From Acanthosepion esculentum (lineage: Eukaryota > Mollusca > Cephalopoda > Sepiida > Sepiidae), in assembly GCA_964036315.1 (NCBI GenBank), contig OZ038500.1, forward strand, positions 63,132,102 through 63,196,101: a DNA stretch of 64,000 nt. Direction: 5' to 3'. Each line of letters begins with the position of its first letter. Within the stretch, counting starts at the first letter, position 1. Below are positions 41,654 to 51,954 of this stretch, one piece after another. The position numbers and the translations under genes were made by a program. The notes under the pieces were generated by a model that saw only the letters and a list, made by a program, of their open reading frames with translations, did not search any database and was not told where the DNA came from.

Positions 41654-42890
41654 GTAAGTTTATTCTCCTTAAAGTTCAAATTTCAACCATTAAAATTTAT
41701 TTTTTTAAATCTTGGAATTTTCTTTTTTTTTTTTTTCTTTTTTTATCCTGTGACAAACTGTTTCACATCTGAACATTGCTACTGTGGATAGGATGATTAT
41801 TTTATCAGAAAATTTCAGAATAAAACGAAAGGGTTTTTAAAGACTTGAGGGTTAAAAATAAATGATATATTTTTATTTATTTTCTTTAAGTGATGAGTGA
41901 GTCCTTTGGTATTCGATGTAGCTAAAAAAGTTTGTTACTAAGGAAGATATTGATAGCAGTCTGAAGAAATGTCCACTTCTGTCGTTGGAAGTCTGACCAT
42001 GATAGGGGTAGTAGTAATGTCAGAAATTTGGACAGGTGTCAATTTGCTGTGTTTTCTCTTCACACATCTCACATGGCTGTGTTCTTTTGTTCTGCTTATC
42101 CTGGTGTTGTTTTGGTTTCCTCTCTGCTTCTGGCCTAGAGGTGTCAGGATTATATATTGTTTTGAATAGGCCTGAGAATTTGGCACACACATCAGAAAGT
42201 CTGTGTGTCAATTTTTTTGATTGGCCAAAATATTTTATTTTATGGCATTTCATTCTTTTTCATTTTTTTATAATGGAAGTTATACATGGAGCCTCCCTGA
42301 TTTTTAGTATTTTTCAGTCACAAATAAGTAGGCTTGGCTCCTGCAAACGTTTTTTTTGCAGGTTTCAGTGTTTTCTTCTTCCTCTTTTTATTTGAGGGTT
42401 GCCTCCTCCTAGATTGAGAGAAGTATAAAAAGAGAAGTTTAGAGAGATGAAGAAAGAAAGAGATGAGGTTTTTAAAGGAAAACCAAATGCATTATTTTAA
42501 TTTGAACTCTTTTTATTACTCATTATATATTTTATTTTTATCGCGACTAACTACAATCCCATTGTATGTTTAATATTATATGCTGGAGACATAAAAATCA
42601 AGCAGGTCTTCTTCTATATGCTGCGTCAAATCAAGATGCAGCCAGACATGGCTATCCACAACTTTGTAGCTCTTAGTAAGGTTTGTCTTTTTGTCTGTCG
42701 CATAAAAATTTTAACTTCTTACCAAATCTAAATAAAAACCTAGTTAGAAGGAATGGAATGTATACAGCAGAATTAACAAATAAGACTCAACCACTTTATA
42801 AAATTTTAATGAACAAACATTTATTATTACAAAATACTGAAAAGGGAATAATACAAATATTTACATATAAGACACTTGCACAAAATCCCC
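41654..42890. other. Intron after exon 11, mostly unassigned
   Basis: Contains T-rich tracts and several 60-119-codon ORFs without motifs. Near 42640-42700, ATGGCTATCCACAACTTTGT with AGCTCTTAGTAAG is antisense to the RTE C-terminal motif (ATKLWIAM), a short relic. Nothing else is recognised. Confidence 0.5.
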
Positions 42891-42892
42891 TC

Positions 42893-43030
42893 CAGTATCT
42901 GTCTATATTTCTGAGATGACGTATTATGTACACTATTTACATTACTCAGGCTATAGTCCTCATCTTTGTTGCCATATTTATTACAACGTTTCTGCTGTTG
43001 TATGCTCCGGCCTTCTTCAGGTGGTTGGCA
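42893..43030 (-). repeat. SINE family B tail, reverse orientation
   Basis: ATCTGTCTATATTTCTGAGA, TAGTCCTCATCTTTGTTGCC and CTCCGGCCTTCTTCAGGTGG are the antisense tail of the family at 39455-39795. The head is missing. Confidence 0.8.
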
Positions 43031-43300
43031 CGCCATTGGAAAATTCATAAACTTATGAAATCAGCACATATTCTAGGCCACAAAAATCTCCTGAGCCGAC
43101 CAAGCATAGAAATGAATACAATATGCGAACAAGTAATAAGGAGAGCCAGAGAAAAGCGATAATAACAACAAAAATTGCAATATGAGCTCTGATAAAAATA
43201 TGTAATGATAACAGCAAAAATTGCAATATGAGCACTGGTAAAAAATTGTTGCTGAAGACATTAGTTTTACAATAACCAGAAATTCATACACAGATGTCCT
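43031..43300. repeat. Short duplicated segment between two SINE B copies
   Basis: GCAAAAATTGCAATATGAGC with variations occurs two to three times (about 43165, 43212). ORFs of 60-85 codons on the minus strand are shadows of this low-complexity sequence. Together with the inverted SINE copies on each side, it forms the loop of a potential large hairpin. Confidence 0.55.
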
Positions 43301-43304
43301 CAGG

Positions 43305-43605
43305 ACACATGGCACACTGAATAAAGGCATTGGTTAGATCCAGTGACAGGACCTCAAAGAGTGTGAGTTCAATAGCTAGTTAAAGCGGGGGAGAGTGGAA
43401 TTAACAGGAGATAACTGATAACTGACATCCATTAGACATGGCATGTGCAACTAGAACAGTCTACCCCAGTGAGCGAAATAAAGGGTTCAGTTTGACATTC
43501 CAACCACCTGAAGAAGGCCGGAGCGTACAATGGCCAAAACGTTGTAATAAATATGGCGACAAAGATAAGGACAATAAACCGAATAATGTAAATAGTGTAC
43601 ACAAT
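43305..43605 (+). repeat. SINE family B copy, forward orientation
   Basis: Head GGCACACTGAATAAAGGCAT, GTGTGAGTTCAATAGCTAGT (box B-like), body GATAACTGATAACTGACATC, CCACCTGAAGAAGGCCGGAG and AATATGGCGACAAAGATAAG, ending near AAATAGTGTACAC. It is inverted relative to 42893-43030. Confidence 0.85.
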
Positions 43606-44335
43606 TTTCTTTTGTGCATCTTATAAATAATTAAGTCAGGATAACATATACAGATATATTGCCAAAAAAAAAAGGATAACCAGTGAAAATGACTAAAAGA
43701 GAAACCAATTCAAGAAGGCAGAAAAACAATGGTGCAACCACATTTCAGAAAAAATGAAAACACCAACTTTTACTTGTCCCATGAGCATCTTTGGGACATA
43801 TAACAATTTTGGAAATGTCTTTTTTTTATTCACACTTGGGAAAATTTCTTTGAATTTTTTTTTCATTGTCCAAACACGGGAGAATTTTAACTTGAACTTA
43901 AAAATTTTTTGGGCTCTCTGCAGCTGGCTTGTAACTCTGTGCCTTCTAGTTACTCTCTTCTTGATGTCAAAAAATGCCTTCTCCTCCTTGACGTTAATTT
44001 GCCTTGTCCCAATGCTGTCAAAATGCCTTCTGGGGTTATCTATTGACTCAATACCTTTTATTCAGAAAAAGGCACACATTTGGGTTCTTACCAGGGCTGG
44101 AGACTATGCCTATCATTGGTCAGCATATACAAAAAAATAATTTTCCATAAACTCAAAATGAATTCTTAACAATTTTGGCGGTTTTAACCACTGAACCTAA
44201 AAAGATGTAACAATTTTTTTATACAAACCATCTGGTTTTCTTAAAAATACACTTTTCTCAAAAGAATGTGTGAAGAAAAAAGCAACCTAGACAATAAAAC
44301 ATCATTATTACACCAAAGACTAAATGTAAAAAAAA
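43606..44335. other. Intron sequence, unassigned
   Basis: A 128-codon + ORF (43754-44140) is rich in Phe/Leu with no known motif, and it fits no splice phase that I can see. I treat it as chance. Confidence 0.45.
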
Positions 44336-44337
44336 TA

Positions 44338-44990
44338 AAATTTTTATAATCATTTCTTATCCCTGTTCTGCCAACCATTTATTCAAGCTCATTAGATTAG
44401 GTTATTCACTGCTTTCCTCTGTTCTACTTACCTTCAATATGTCCTGTGAGTATCAATTTTCCTAGCCCTCTTTCCTCGTGATGTACCTTGGAAATTTCAA
44501 CTATCGCTTTTTGAATTTAAGTAGAAGTGTCCTTTTTGTTTCCATTTTACTACTGCTTTCCTCTGTCCTACTTGTCTTCAGTATGTCCTGTGAGTATCAA
44601 TTTTCCTAGCCGTCTTTCCTCATCATTTACTTTGGAAATTTCAACTATCGCTTTTTGAATTTAAGTAGAAGTGTCCTTTTTGTTTCCATTTTCCTTAAAG
44701 TTTTTTTACTCACATGTTCAGTCCATGATATTCTCAGCATCCTCTTGTAGAACCACATTTCTGCTGCCTCAAGTGTCTTCTTCATCTGTGAGGAGACTGT
44801 GCAGCATTCACTGCTATATAAGAGGACTGATATTAAAAAATAGTTCAGCATTTTTTCTGTTTCTAATGAAGTTTTGTTGTTTCTTATGAAGTTTTCTTGT
44901 TTCTTAATACTTTGCTTAGCTTTTGGACGACATCTTTCCCTATTACAATACACCTTCAGATATCTGTATCACATTTTCTGTCCACTGTTA
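44338..44990 (-). mobile_element. RTE-like LINE C-terminal relic with internal duplication
   Basis: The minus strand reads SVLLYSSECCTVSSQMKKTL, then AAEMWFYKRMLRISWTEHVS and LRKMETKRTLLLKFKKR (44953-44645). Downstream, a block of about 160-180 bases (GTCCTGTGAGTATCAATTTT ... TTTTTGAATTTAAGTAGAAG) is present twice (44440-44550 and 44588-44690). Frames are partly broken. Confidence 0.8.
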
Positions 44991-45094
44991 AAACCCTACT
45001 TAGATATTTAGTAATTTTATAGTACCAAAGAATGTCAAGTGTCTGTGGAAATAGCAAAAAAAAAAGTAAGCAAAATATTTAGAAACAGAAAAAT

Positions 45095-45335
45095 TTCATT
45101 ATCTAAAAAAGTGTTGATCTGCCACACCATATCAATCCTCCCATATAGTAGCGAATGCTGGACAATACCATCACAGATTAAGATGAGACTTCAAACAACA
45201 GAGTTGTAGCTCTACAGAAGCATGCTGAGAGTACCAATGATGGAAAATGTGAGCAATGAGGAAGTTTTAAGGAAAATGGGAACTTAAAAGACACTTAAAA
45301 TAAGAAAGAAACAGTGAAATTTCTACTACACATAA
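45095..45335 (+). mobile_element. RTE-like LINE C-terminal relic, forward orientation
   Basis: Degenerate + strand codons read (Y)SSECWTIPSQIKMRLQTTEL, then YRSMLRVP and NVSNEEVLRKMGT with in-frame stops. It is opposite in direction to the neighbour at 44338-44990, so the pair forms an inverted arrangement. Confidence 0.72.
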
Positions 45336-45365
45336 TGATGAAAGAGGGCTTAGAGAATGTAACAC

Positions 45366-45850
45366 TCACAAGGTATACTTAAGGAAAGACCAGTAGAGGT
45401 CGCTCACATCCTTAAGGAATTTGGCACATAAAAGTAAACGGAATCTTCTTAGTCTAGTTTCAGGACTGTTAAAATAATATGACACAGACTTTAATGTTTT
45501 CTCTTTATTTGAAACTAGCTTAAAAGCCGCCCTATTGATTGGGCCTTTGGCTTGTTCAGGAGTTGGAGAGTCCTTAAGTCTTTGCATATCTTCAGTATTG
45601 GAAGCTCTCCCAGCTGCTGTTAGATCTGAGTTTTTATTTGCATGTGACTTTCTTTTACTCACTGCAGCCTTGGCTCTTTTGATTGCAGTCTAGACCTCTG
45701 TTGCCAGAGATTTCTTTTTGCAAGGCATGCTACTGCCATATGCGATAGGCAACAATAAACTACAGAAGAACTCAAAATTGATTGCTGCATTTAATTATTG
45801 CATTAATATTTAAGCTTACCTTTTAAAATTTCCACGATACAAGATACAAG
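45366..45850 (-). mobile_element. Helitron-like N-terminal relic
   Basis: The minus strand near 45730 begins MPCKKKSLATE, passes a stop, and continues KRKSHANKNSDLTAAGRASN then TEDMQRLKDSPTPEQAKGPI. These are the same R/A/E/Q-rich style and MPxKK start as the ORF at 35478-35089. The upstream noncoding part (45735-45850) matches 3310-3420. No Rep or helicase motif. Confidence 0.58.
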
Positions 45851-45879
45851 CTTCAGTTTGACGTTTCATCTGGCCACAT

Positions 45880-46000
45880 GGAAAAGGTGGGTATAAATGT
45901 ATTCCAGAAATTTCAACTCTCTTTGATTTTAAATAGGAGTGTCTTTCTAGTTTCTGTTTGCTTTTGAACTTTCTTGTTGCTCACATGTTTTGTCTAGGGT
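45880..46000 (-). mobile_element. RTE-like LINE relic, short
   Basis: TTCAACTCTCTTTGATTTTA and TTGCTCACATGTTTTGTCTA are antisense to the SWTEHVSN...KRTLLFKIK part of the family. Too short to say more. Confidence 0.55.
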
Positions 46001-46665
46001 ATGCTTTGGATTCACACACACAAATTTATTTGTGTTTGTGCATGTATGTTTCTATGTGCATACCTCTGATGGTTGCTCCTTGTCATGGTGGAGGGTCTTA
46101 CATAGTCCAATGACTCTGAGAGCAATGCTGTCAGGAGTTCTAAACTTCTGGTAGGGCCACCCTTGGGGGCAATGTCGAAGACATGGATCCAGATTAAGCA
46201 TGACCAACCCAAAGGCCTCAACAGTGGAACAAGCAGATGACGATTAGAACAGATCTTAATGTTTGACCCTATGGATAATGAGGTCTACGCATGACGGGCA
46301 TGCAACAAAAGGCATCATTCAAAATTATAACAAAGCCAGTGACAATCTGTTGCAGTTTCATAACTAGTTTCTGCATGTCTCATTCCATATGTGCCGCAAA
46401 GGAAGGTCATGGAGTGTACGGGTCACTTTCTGGCAAGTTGAGGTCCAACTAAACAAATTCATGTCATTGTCACTTTCTTCTACTCATATTTTCTTTCATC
46501 TCAAACCAACTCTTGCAAAGCCAAATGGCAACAAGGAATGCATGATGGAAACATGTTTTGGTGAAACTGCATGCTGACAGATAATGTAGTCATCAATACC
46601 AGAATCACAAACGAAGTGATCGGCAAAGAAGAAATTACATTCTTGGACATGAGATAACTTAGGAT
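46001..46665. other. Intron sequence, unassigned
   Basis: An imperfect inverted pair at 46012-46040 (CACACACAAATTTATTTGTG) and a relatively GC-rich stretch (46060-46300) with ORFs of 62-69 codons. I cannot assign it; retrotransposon debris is likely. Confidence 0.45.
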
Positions 46666-46669
46666 GAAT

Positions 46670-46885
46670 TAGGATCCATCTGTAGAACTACATCTCTGTT
46701 GCTTTAAGGATATTCTTTATCTGTAGGGAAAAGCACTCATTGTTATTCAGAAGGATAAATATGATATAGCAGTTCATCACTCTTTGTTTCTAACAAAATA
46801 TTTCTATGTTTTAAGACTTTGCTTAGTTTCTGGAAGGCTTCTTTCACTATTCTGCATCTCTATATCACATATTTTCATAGATCCA
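46670..46885 (-). mobile_element. RTE-like LINE relic
   Basis: GGATCCATCTGTAGAACTAC, GATATAGCAGTTCATCACTC and CTTTGCTTAGTTTCTGGAAG are antisense to the FYRRML...RILSCYIAS...KLGRVL region of the family at 12231-12720. The matching stretch at 51425-51545 is very similar. Confidence 0.65.
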
Positions 46886-47057
46886 GTGACTGAATTATGT
46901 GCTTTGCTTTCATTTGATCATGTTTAAAATATTTTACTTTGAACACAATATTATTCACTTTTGTTGTTGAGCTACCCTGTTGAATGTATCACAGTATATT
47001 CATACTGATAAAGAAAATGGTAAAAGAAATTATTTCTTTATTTTTGTTCTTGTTGAG

Positions 47058-47219
47058 GTTGCCTGACTGCAATTGGGCTCATCAGAGAAGATATGGAACT
47101 CCAGAACAAACTGGTAAAAGCTGATGTCTTGCAGCAGCTGGTAAGGTTGTTGAGGTGGACAAGTATTTCTCAACAGGCCATTATGATGGTCATTAAAGTC
47201 CTAGGAGCTTTGTGTATAG
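47058..47219 (+). CDS. ANKAR: ANKAR-like exon 12 of window (armadillo repeat)
   Basis: This exon falls between stops and is not prominent as an ORF. It is recognised from CLTAIGLIREDMELQNKLVK, then ADVLQQLVRLLRWTSISQQA, then IMMVIKVLGALCI in the phase required by exon 11. The acceptor is TGTTCTTGTTGAG, whose GAG is less common than CAG, and the donor is ATAG|GTAAGT. Phase 1 at both ends lets it be skipped without a frameshift, so alternative inclusion is possible. It joins exon 13 as LCIGVAYTNN. Confidence 0.88.
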
Positions 47220-47363
47220 GTAAGTGTAGGCCGTATAAACATATTTCTGATTTTTAATCAACTACAAATTTTTAAAAAGTTTTTGTCTTCATGTGATAAT
47301 GTAAATATGGAACCAATGGTTCTCCACATATAGAATGATTCTAGAGCTTTTAAAAATTTTTGA

Positions 47364-47535
47364 GGTGGACGTGCGGATGGTGTAATTAATATGGCTTGGA
47401 ATGAGAAATCAGAGAGTCAAGTTCAAATTCCAGTTGTGCTAGTTACATTCACTTACACAAAAATGCCCTTTGGAAAGGTATGAATTCATATCCCCCTAGC
47501 TATGGGTTAAATAGTAGAATTTGTATCTGGAAAAA
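47364..47535 (+). repeat. tRNA-derived SINE (family A)
   Basis: GTGCGGATGGTGTAATTAAT, GAGAGTCAAGTTCAAATTCC (box B), TTTGGAAAGGTATGAATTCA and CCTAGCTATGGGTTAAATAG. About 145 bases downstream of exon 12. Confidence 0.78.
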
Positions 47536-47574
47536 TCATTGCTTTTCTCAAATAAATTGTTGATGCCAAATTCA

Positions 47575-47977
47575 CTTGAAAAAAAGTTATTATTACAATC
47601 CAAGATATATTTTTGGATTTTCGGGTACATTTTTGTGCACTGCAGCAATGTTTTCAGCTGAACGACGTAAACGAGCATGCAATGGTGTTTTCACATCTGT
47701 CACCAACCCAGTTTGTTTGAATTTACAAACAATTTTTCCAATTGCACTCTTGGTTGGTCGTTTATGTTGACCAAAAAATTCACAAACTGCACAAAATGCA
47801 TTTCTATTTGAACATCCATTTTTGTAATAGGCTTCGATAATTTTAACACATTGTTTGATTGTTAATCTTTCCATGGTTGAAATTGCCAAAGACTTGAGTT
47901 GTTAAATCTGAAAGAAAAAGAAAAAAAATCATTAGACGCTTAAACTTTAATTTAAAATTGGTCCAAGTTATTGGAAC

Positions 47978-47985
<8 letters not shown>
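47575..47985 (-). mobile_element. Tc1/mariner-type transposase N-terminal fragment
   Basis: The minus-strand ORF 47889-47593 reads MERLTIKQCVKIIEAYYKNG, then AVCEFFGQHKRPTKSAIGKI, VCKFKQTGLVTDVKTPLHAR and RSAENIAAV. This is the helix-turn-helix type domain (DUF4817-like) of a mariner/IS630-related group. The terminus ATAGGGTGTTCCAATAACTT lies next to an (AT)n run. The catalytic half is absent and the fragment stops near 47575. Confidence 0.82.

Positions 47986-48037
<52 letters not shown>
47984..48037. repeat. (AT)n microsatellite
   Basis: An uninterrupted AT run directly at the transposon end, as at 28811. Confidence 0.95.
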
Positions 48038-48039
<2 letters not shown>

Positions 48040-48040
<1 letters not shown>

Positions 48041-49022
48041 AGCTGGCCACTCATATTCGAGGAAAACCCGTCTACTAAGGCAACTAGCCAATCCCTATTG
48101 CAGACACTTTCTCAGACTCATTTGTGTTTATTCAACACCTACAGAGCCCACCTGTGGTTTATACTGCAACTATTCTGAGCAGACCTAGTTACAGTTTCTG
48201 GGAAAAAGCGAGTTATCTGGCATGATCAACAATTTGAACGAAGCCAGCACACTTGAGCTCTTGGACACGATGACTCGTGACTTCATGCTAGCACAGCTAT
48301 CGATGGCCCCCAGGGCTTCAGTCTACCCAATTTCATTCACAAGGCTTGGGTCAACCTATGGTATGGTTTTTCAGGCACTTTCCAAAGGTGCTACATGCTG
48401 GGATTGACCCCTCCAGTCCGATTAGGAAGTCTCCTTCCTGAGAAATGGACTTTAAATAACCCACATACATGCATGCATACATTCATACATACATATATGT
48501 ATAACTATGTATTCATGTATGTATGTATGCATGTATACATGTATACATAATGGCTGACCACTCATATCCTAGGATGCCCGTCTACTAGGGCGGCTTGCCA
48601 ATCCCTGTTGCAGGCGCCTGCTCAGGTACATTTGTGTTTGTTGAACACCCACAGAACCCACCTGTGGTTTATACTGCAACTATGCTGAGTAGATCTTAGT
48701 TACAGTTTCTTGGAAAGAGAGCACGTTATCTGGTGAGATCAACTGTCTGAACAAGGCCAGCGCCCTCAAACCCTCGGCCACAATGACTTGTGACTTCGTG
48801 CTAGCACAACTATTGATGGCTCCCAATGAGGTCTGTCTATCCAATTTCACTCACAAGGCTTGGGTCAACCCTTGATATGATTTCCAGGCACTTTTCAAGC
48901 GCTGCATGGTGGAATCGCCTCCCCCAGACCAATAACATCAAGAAATCACCTTCCTGACAAATTGACTATGGTGAGATTCAAACCCAGGTCAAAAAGCAAA
49001 TGTTTTAACCACACACGCCCAT
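48040..49022 (-). repeat. Two tandem copies of a long tRNA-headed repeat (family C)
   Basis: Copy 1 (48040-48465) and copy 2 (48548-49022) share GGCCACTCATAT/TGACCACTCATAT, CAATCCCTATTGCAG, CCCACCTGTGGTTTATACTG and TCTGAACAAGGCCAGCGCC. Copy 2 ends, on the minus strand, with GGGCGTGTGTGGTTAAAACA and GACCTGGGTTTGAATCTCAC, a box A / box B pair, so the element is read on the minus strand. Copy 1 lacks that head. The spacer is a (CATA)n/(GTAT)n microsatellite. Confidence 0.75.
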
Positions 49023-49087
49023 TATATACATATATACATACATGAATATACATCTGCAGACTATTAATCTTCTATATTATTATGTGA

Positions 49088-49535
49088 AGAGATGCTCCAA
49101 AAGTAATGCATCATGTTCACCCGCCTCTCCCTGAAAATTCCAACAGATACGGGAAGAACAATAACATCGTTGGAGACCATAAGTTTTTAACAACTAGTTA
49201 CCAATCAACATTTTGTGGTTTGACAGCTGATGAAACACATTGCCCATTGCTTGATTTATCTCACATCCACTGTTTGGTCTCCATAAATGTACAGCATGAG
49301 TTGATAGATGTTAATAGGTGGTGTATTTCCTCCACACAGTGTAATTCAATGACATACTTCTGCTTCATGCACACTTTCATGTCAGACACTATTTTGCTAT
49401 ATTGCCATTCAGATGCTATCTGTAATAAAGCAAAAAATATAATTATCAATAACTGACAGGAAAGTTCAGCCTCATCTGTTATAGCACCACTGACACATAA
49501 TAAAAATGGGAGGTACTACTTTCAAGATCAACCTG
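49088..49535 (-). mobile_element. Mariner-like relic with N-terminal codons
   Basis: The edge GCTCCAAAAGTAATGCATCA resembles a mariner terminus. The minus strand reads EWQYSKIVSDMKVCMKQKYV, then IELHCVEEIHHLLTSINSCC, close to the N-terminal helix-turn-helix of SETMAR-like mariners (an xMxVCMKQRxVIEFL pattern). The catalytic domain is missing. A 116-codon + ORF over it is a shadow. 49536-49855 holds only AT-rich intron. Confidence 0.6.
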
Positions 49536-49855
49536 CATGTATATTTATGTTGTGTGTGTATGTGTGTCTGTGCAGTTAGTAGATAAATAAAAGCTCAAAT
49601 GCTAAATGCTAAATAAATATATATATTGATTAAATATAAATTCTAACTATAATATATAAAATATAATGGTTAATTTGCAGTTTAGAACCTGCATTCAGTT
49701 CACATTAAAAATTTCCCAAATACTTACATTTATGTGTAATTGTACATGCTTCATTCGAAAATGACTTGAGAAATTTGATAAAATCTACCATTTTGGAGTT
49801 ATTGACAGTAAAAGTTTGGATTCATTCGTGTTGTTGACATAACAAGGTAGCGATA

Positions 49856-50335
49856 TATGTGCACTAGAAGATATGCAAGATGCACAAAATCGAAACCACT
49901 AAGAGTTGGTATGACCTAACCAACCAGACACAGTTACCCAAAATAACGATGTAACTATCCTCTGGGACATGCCTATTCAAACTGACAGGGAAATAAAAGC
50001 CAACAGACTTGATATCATAAAAGACAAGAAATTCAGGAAGTGTATGCTTATTGACATAGCAGTACCATATGAGAGAAACACTTATCGAGAAATTGTCCAA
50101 ATACAAGGACCTGGAGTTTGAGATTAACAGGATGTGGGGAATGAAGACTGAGATTGTACCAATAATAATCGAAGCTCTGGGCCTTGTGAAAAAAGAAATG
50201 GACAATTTTACTAACAGTGTCCCAGGTAACATCAACATACAAGTTGCCAATAAGATCACCCTACTAACAACATCCCATATACTAAGAAAAGTTCTATCAG
50301 TTAAAAGACAACTCTCCTATAGGGCCTAAGAACCA
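49856..50335 (+). mobile_element. RLE-type non-LTR retrotransposon C-terminal relic
   Basis: The + strand encodes TKSWYDLTNQ-like text with frame breaks, then MPIQTDREIKANRLDIIKDK, FRKCMLIDIAVPYERN, LSKYKDLEFEINRMWGMKTE, IVPIIIEALGLVKKEMDNFT and LLTTSHILRKVLS. The (R)xDI...DK..KKC..IDIAVP block corresponds to the PD-(D/E)XK restriction-like endonuclease of R2/NeSL-type elements; the usual RPD is RLD here. The reverse transcriptase is absent. It ends about 120 bases before exon 13. Confidence 0.8.
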
Positions 50336-50457
50336 TAGTTTGGACACGGCTCTACAGGATACAAAGCAGGAAACATAACATACACAAATAATAATAATAA
50401 CTAATTAATTAATTATAATTGTAATACATGAATTATTATTCTTATTCTATATTGCAG

Positions 50458-50687
50458 GTGTGGCTTACACCAATAATTTATATACCCAGAATAAAATTGC
50501 AGAAGAAGGTGCTCTGCCAGCCTTGGTTTACTTGTTGAATGAAATTCAGTTGGAAGAGATGCAAGTTGAAATTTTGACAACATTGGGGTGTATTGTACTC
50601 CAAAACCCTGAAAACCAAGAGATGCTGCTTCAGCAACCAAACTTTACCTGGGATTGCCTTCTCCATCATCTCAAATCTCCTGATAAG
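50458..50687 (+). CDS. ANKAR: ANKAR-like exon 13 of window (armadillo repeats)
   Basis: The acceptor is TATTCTATATTGCAG and the donor TAAG|GTAAGA. It encodes GVAYTNNLYTQNKIAEEGAL, PALVYLLNEIQLEEMQVEIL, TTLGCIVLQNPENQEMLLQQ and PNFTWDCLLHHLKSPDK. This covers one complete armadillo unit plus the start of the next. It ends on a codon boundary. Only about 120 bases upstream lies a relic of an RLE-type retrotransposon in the same orientation. Confidence 0.93.
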
Positions 50688-50799
50688 GTAAGAGCAAGTT
50701 GAAATGTTACTGCATTTAATACAGTATCGGAAAGTATCTGAACTTAACTTAAAAAAGGTATACCATGATTCTAGCAATCAACATATTTCATGTATTATG

Positions 50800-51420
50800 A
50801 GGGTAGGTAAAAAATTATCTGTACCTTTGGCATAATATATCTTTAGCTTTGTCACACTACCTTCTGCTCATGCGTGCTTATAGTTAGTACTATTGTAATC
50901 CCGTGATCTAAATTTGATCACACCAGTTTTCTTGCTGCTGTTACAATGCAAACATGGCCACTTTGCTAGCAGTGTGTACCAAGGAGAAACAAAGAGCAGT
51001 GATCAGAATCTGCAGAGAACATACTACATCAATGATAATCGCCATCTTTAGAGCTTACTGAATCTTCTCATCAGTGGTGGATGTTGGCGTCTGTCCTGTT
51101 CCTTCTGTGTGCATCATCCATCCACTTTTAAATTTCCCGATCCATTCATTCACACTTCAGTCTGGTAGTGCCCTGTCGCTGTATTCTGTTAAAAGACTCT
51201 GTTGAATCTCAGCTCTTGACACACCTTCAAACCAGAGAAATCAGATCACTGCTCTTTGTCCCGCCTTGCTGCACACTGCTAGCAGAGCAGCCATGTTTAT
51301 ACTGTAACAGCAGCAAGAAAACTGGTGTGATCAAGCTCAAACTTTGATCATCTGACCATAATAGTACCAACTATAAGCATTCGTGAGCAGAAGACAGTGT
51401 GGCAAACCTAAAGATAAAAG
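50800..51420. mobile_element. Foldback mariner: two transposase N-termini in inverted orientation
   Basis: Left arm 50832-51010 and right arm 51257-51418 are reverse complements (CAGTTTTCTTGCTGCTGTTA with its inverse TAACAGCAGCAAGAAAACTG; GCTTATAGTTAGTACTAT with its inverse). Each arm starts a transposase-like frame: MATLLAVCTKEKQRAVIRIC on +, MAALLAVCSKAGQRAVI on minus. The minus side continues with mariner-like GVSRAEIQQSLLTEYSDRAL and VNEWIGKFKSGW. No catalytic domain. Confidence 0.78.
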
Positions 51421-51790
51421 ATAAATATGACATAGCAGTTCAGCACCATATTCTTTGCTTGTAACAAATTATTTGTATGTCTAAAAACTTTGCTTATTTT
51501 CCAGAAGGCTTCTTTCACTATTCTGATACAATGTTGGATCTCCGTGTCACACTTTCAGTCACCTGTTAGCAAGATAGTTAAATTTTTGTATCTACATGAT
51601 TCTGATGTCTCCATTTCAAAGTAAACACTTTGGTCTGGTCCTCTTGTTGGCAACCATACATTCTGTCTTCTTACAGTTAATAGTTAATCCTTTCTTCTTG
51701 CTTTCTTTTGTTACATTCTCAAGGAGACTTTGCAACGTTTCTTCTAAATTTCTTACCAGCACTATCAATTATAGTAATAATATAGTGTAG
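51421..51790 (-). mobile_element. RTE-like LINE relic
   Basis: GACATAGCAGTTCAGCACCA, CTTTGCTTATTTTCCAGAAG and TGGTCTGGTCCTCTTGTTGG are antisense to the KLGR..., RT-end region of the family. It covers more 5' sequence than 46670-46885. Confidence 0.65.
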
Positions 51791-51954
51791 CCATAGTTTT
51801 TAGGTATGGGCTTGAAATAAACTTTAGGATATAAAAACAAAATTCCTTTTAATATAAACTTGTTGTGATCTGTCTCCTGAGAAAATACATTGCCTCTCTG
51901 GAAAATTTACAATCTAAATAGTAGACTAACTGAAATCCAACACTGACTGATGAC

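Noticed and set aside
43754..44140. 128-codon Phe/Leu-rich ORF
   Set aside because: AT/T-rich composition, no motif and no splice context. It is of chance length for this region.
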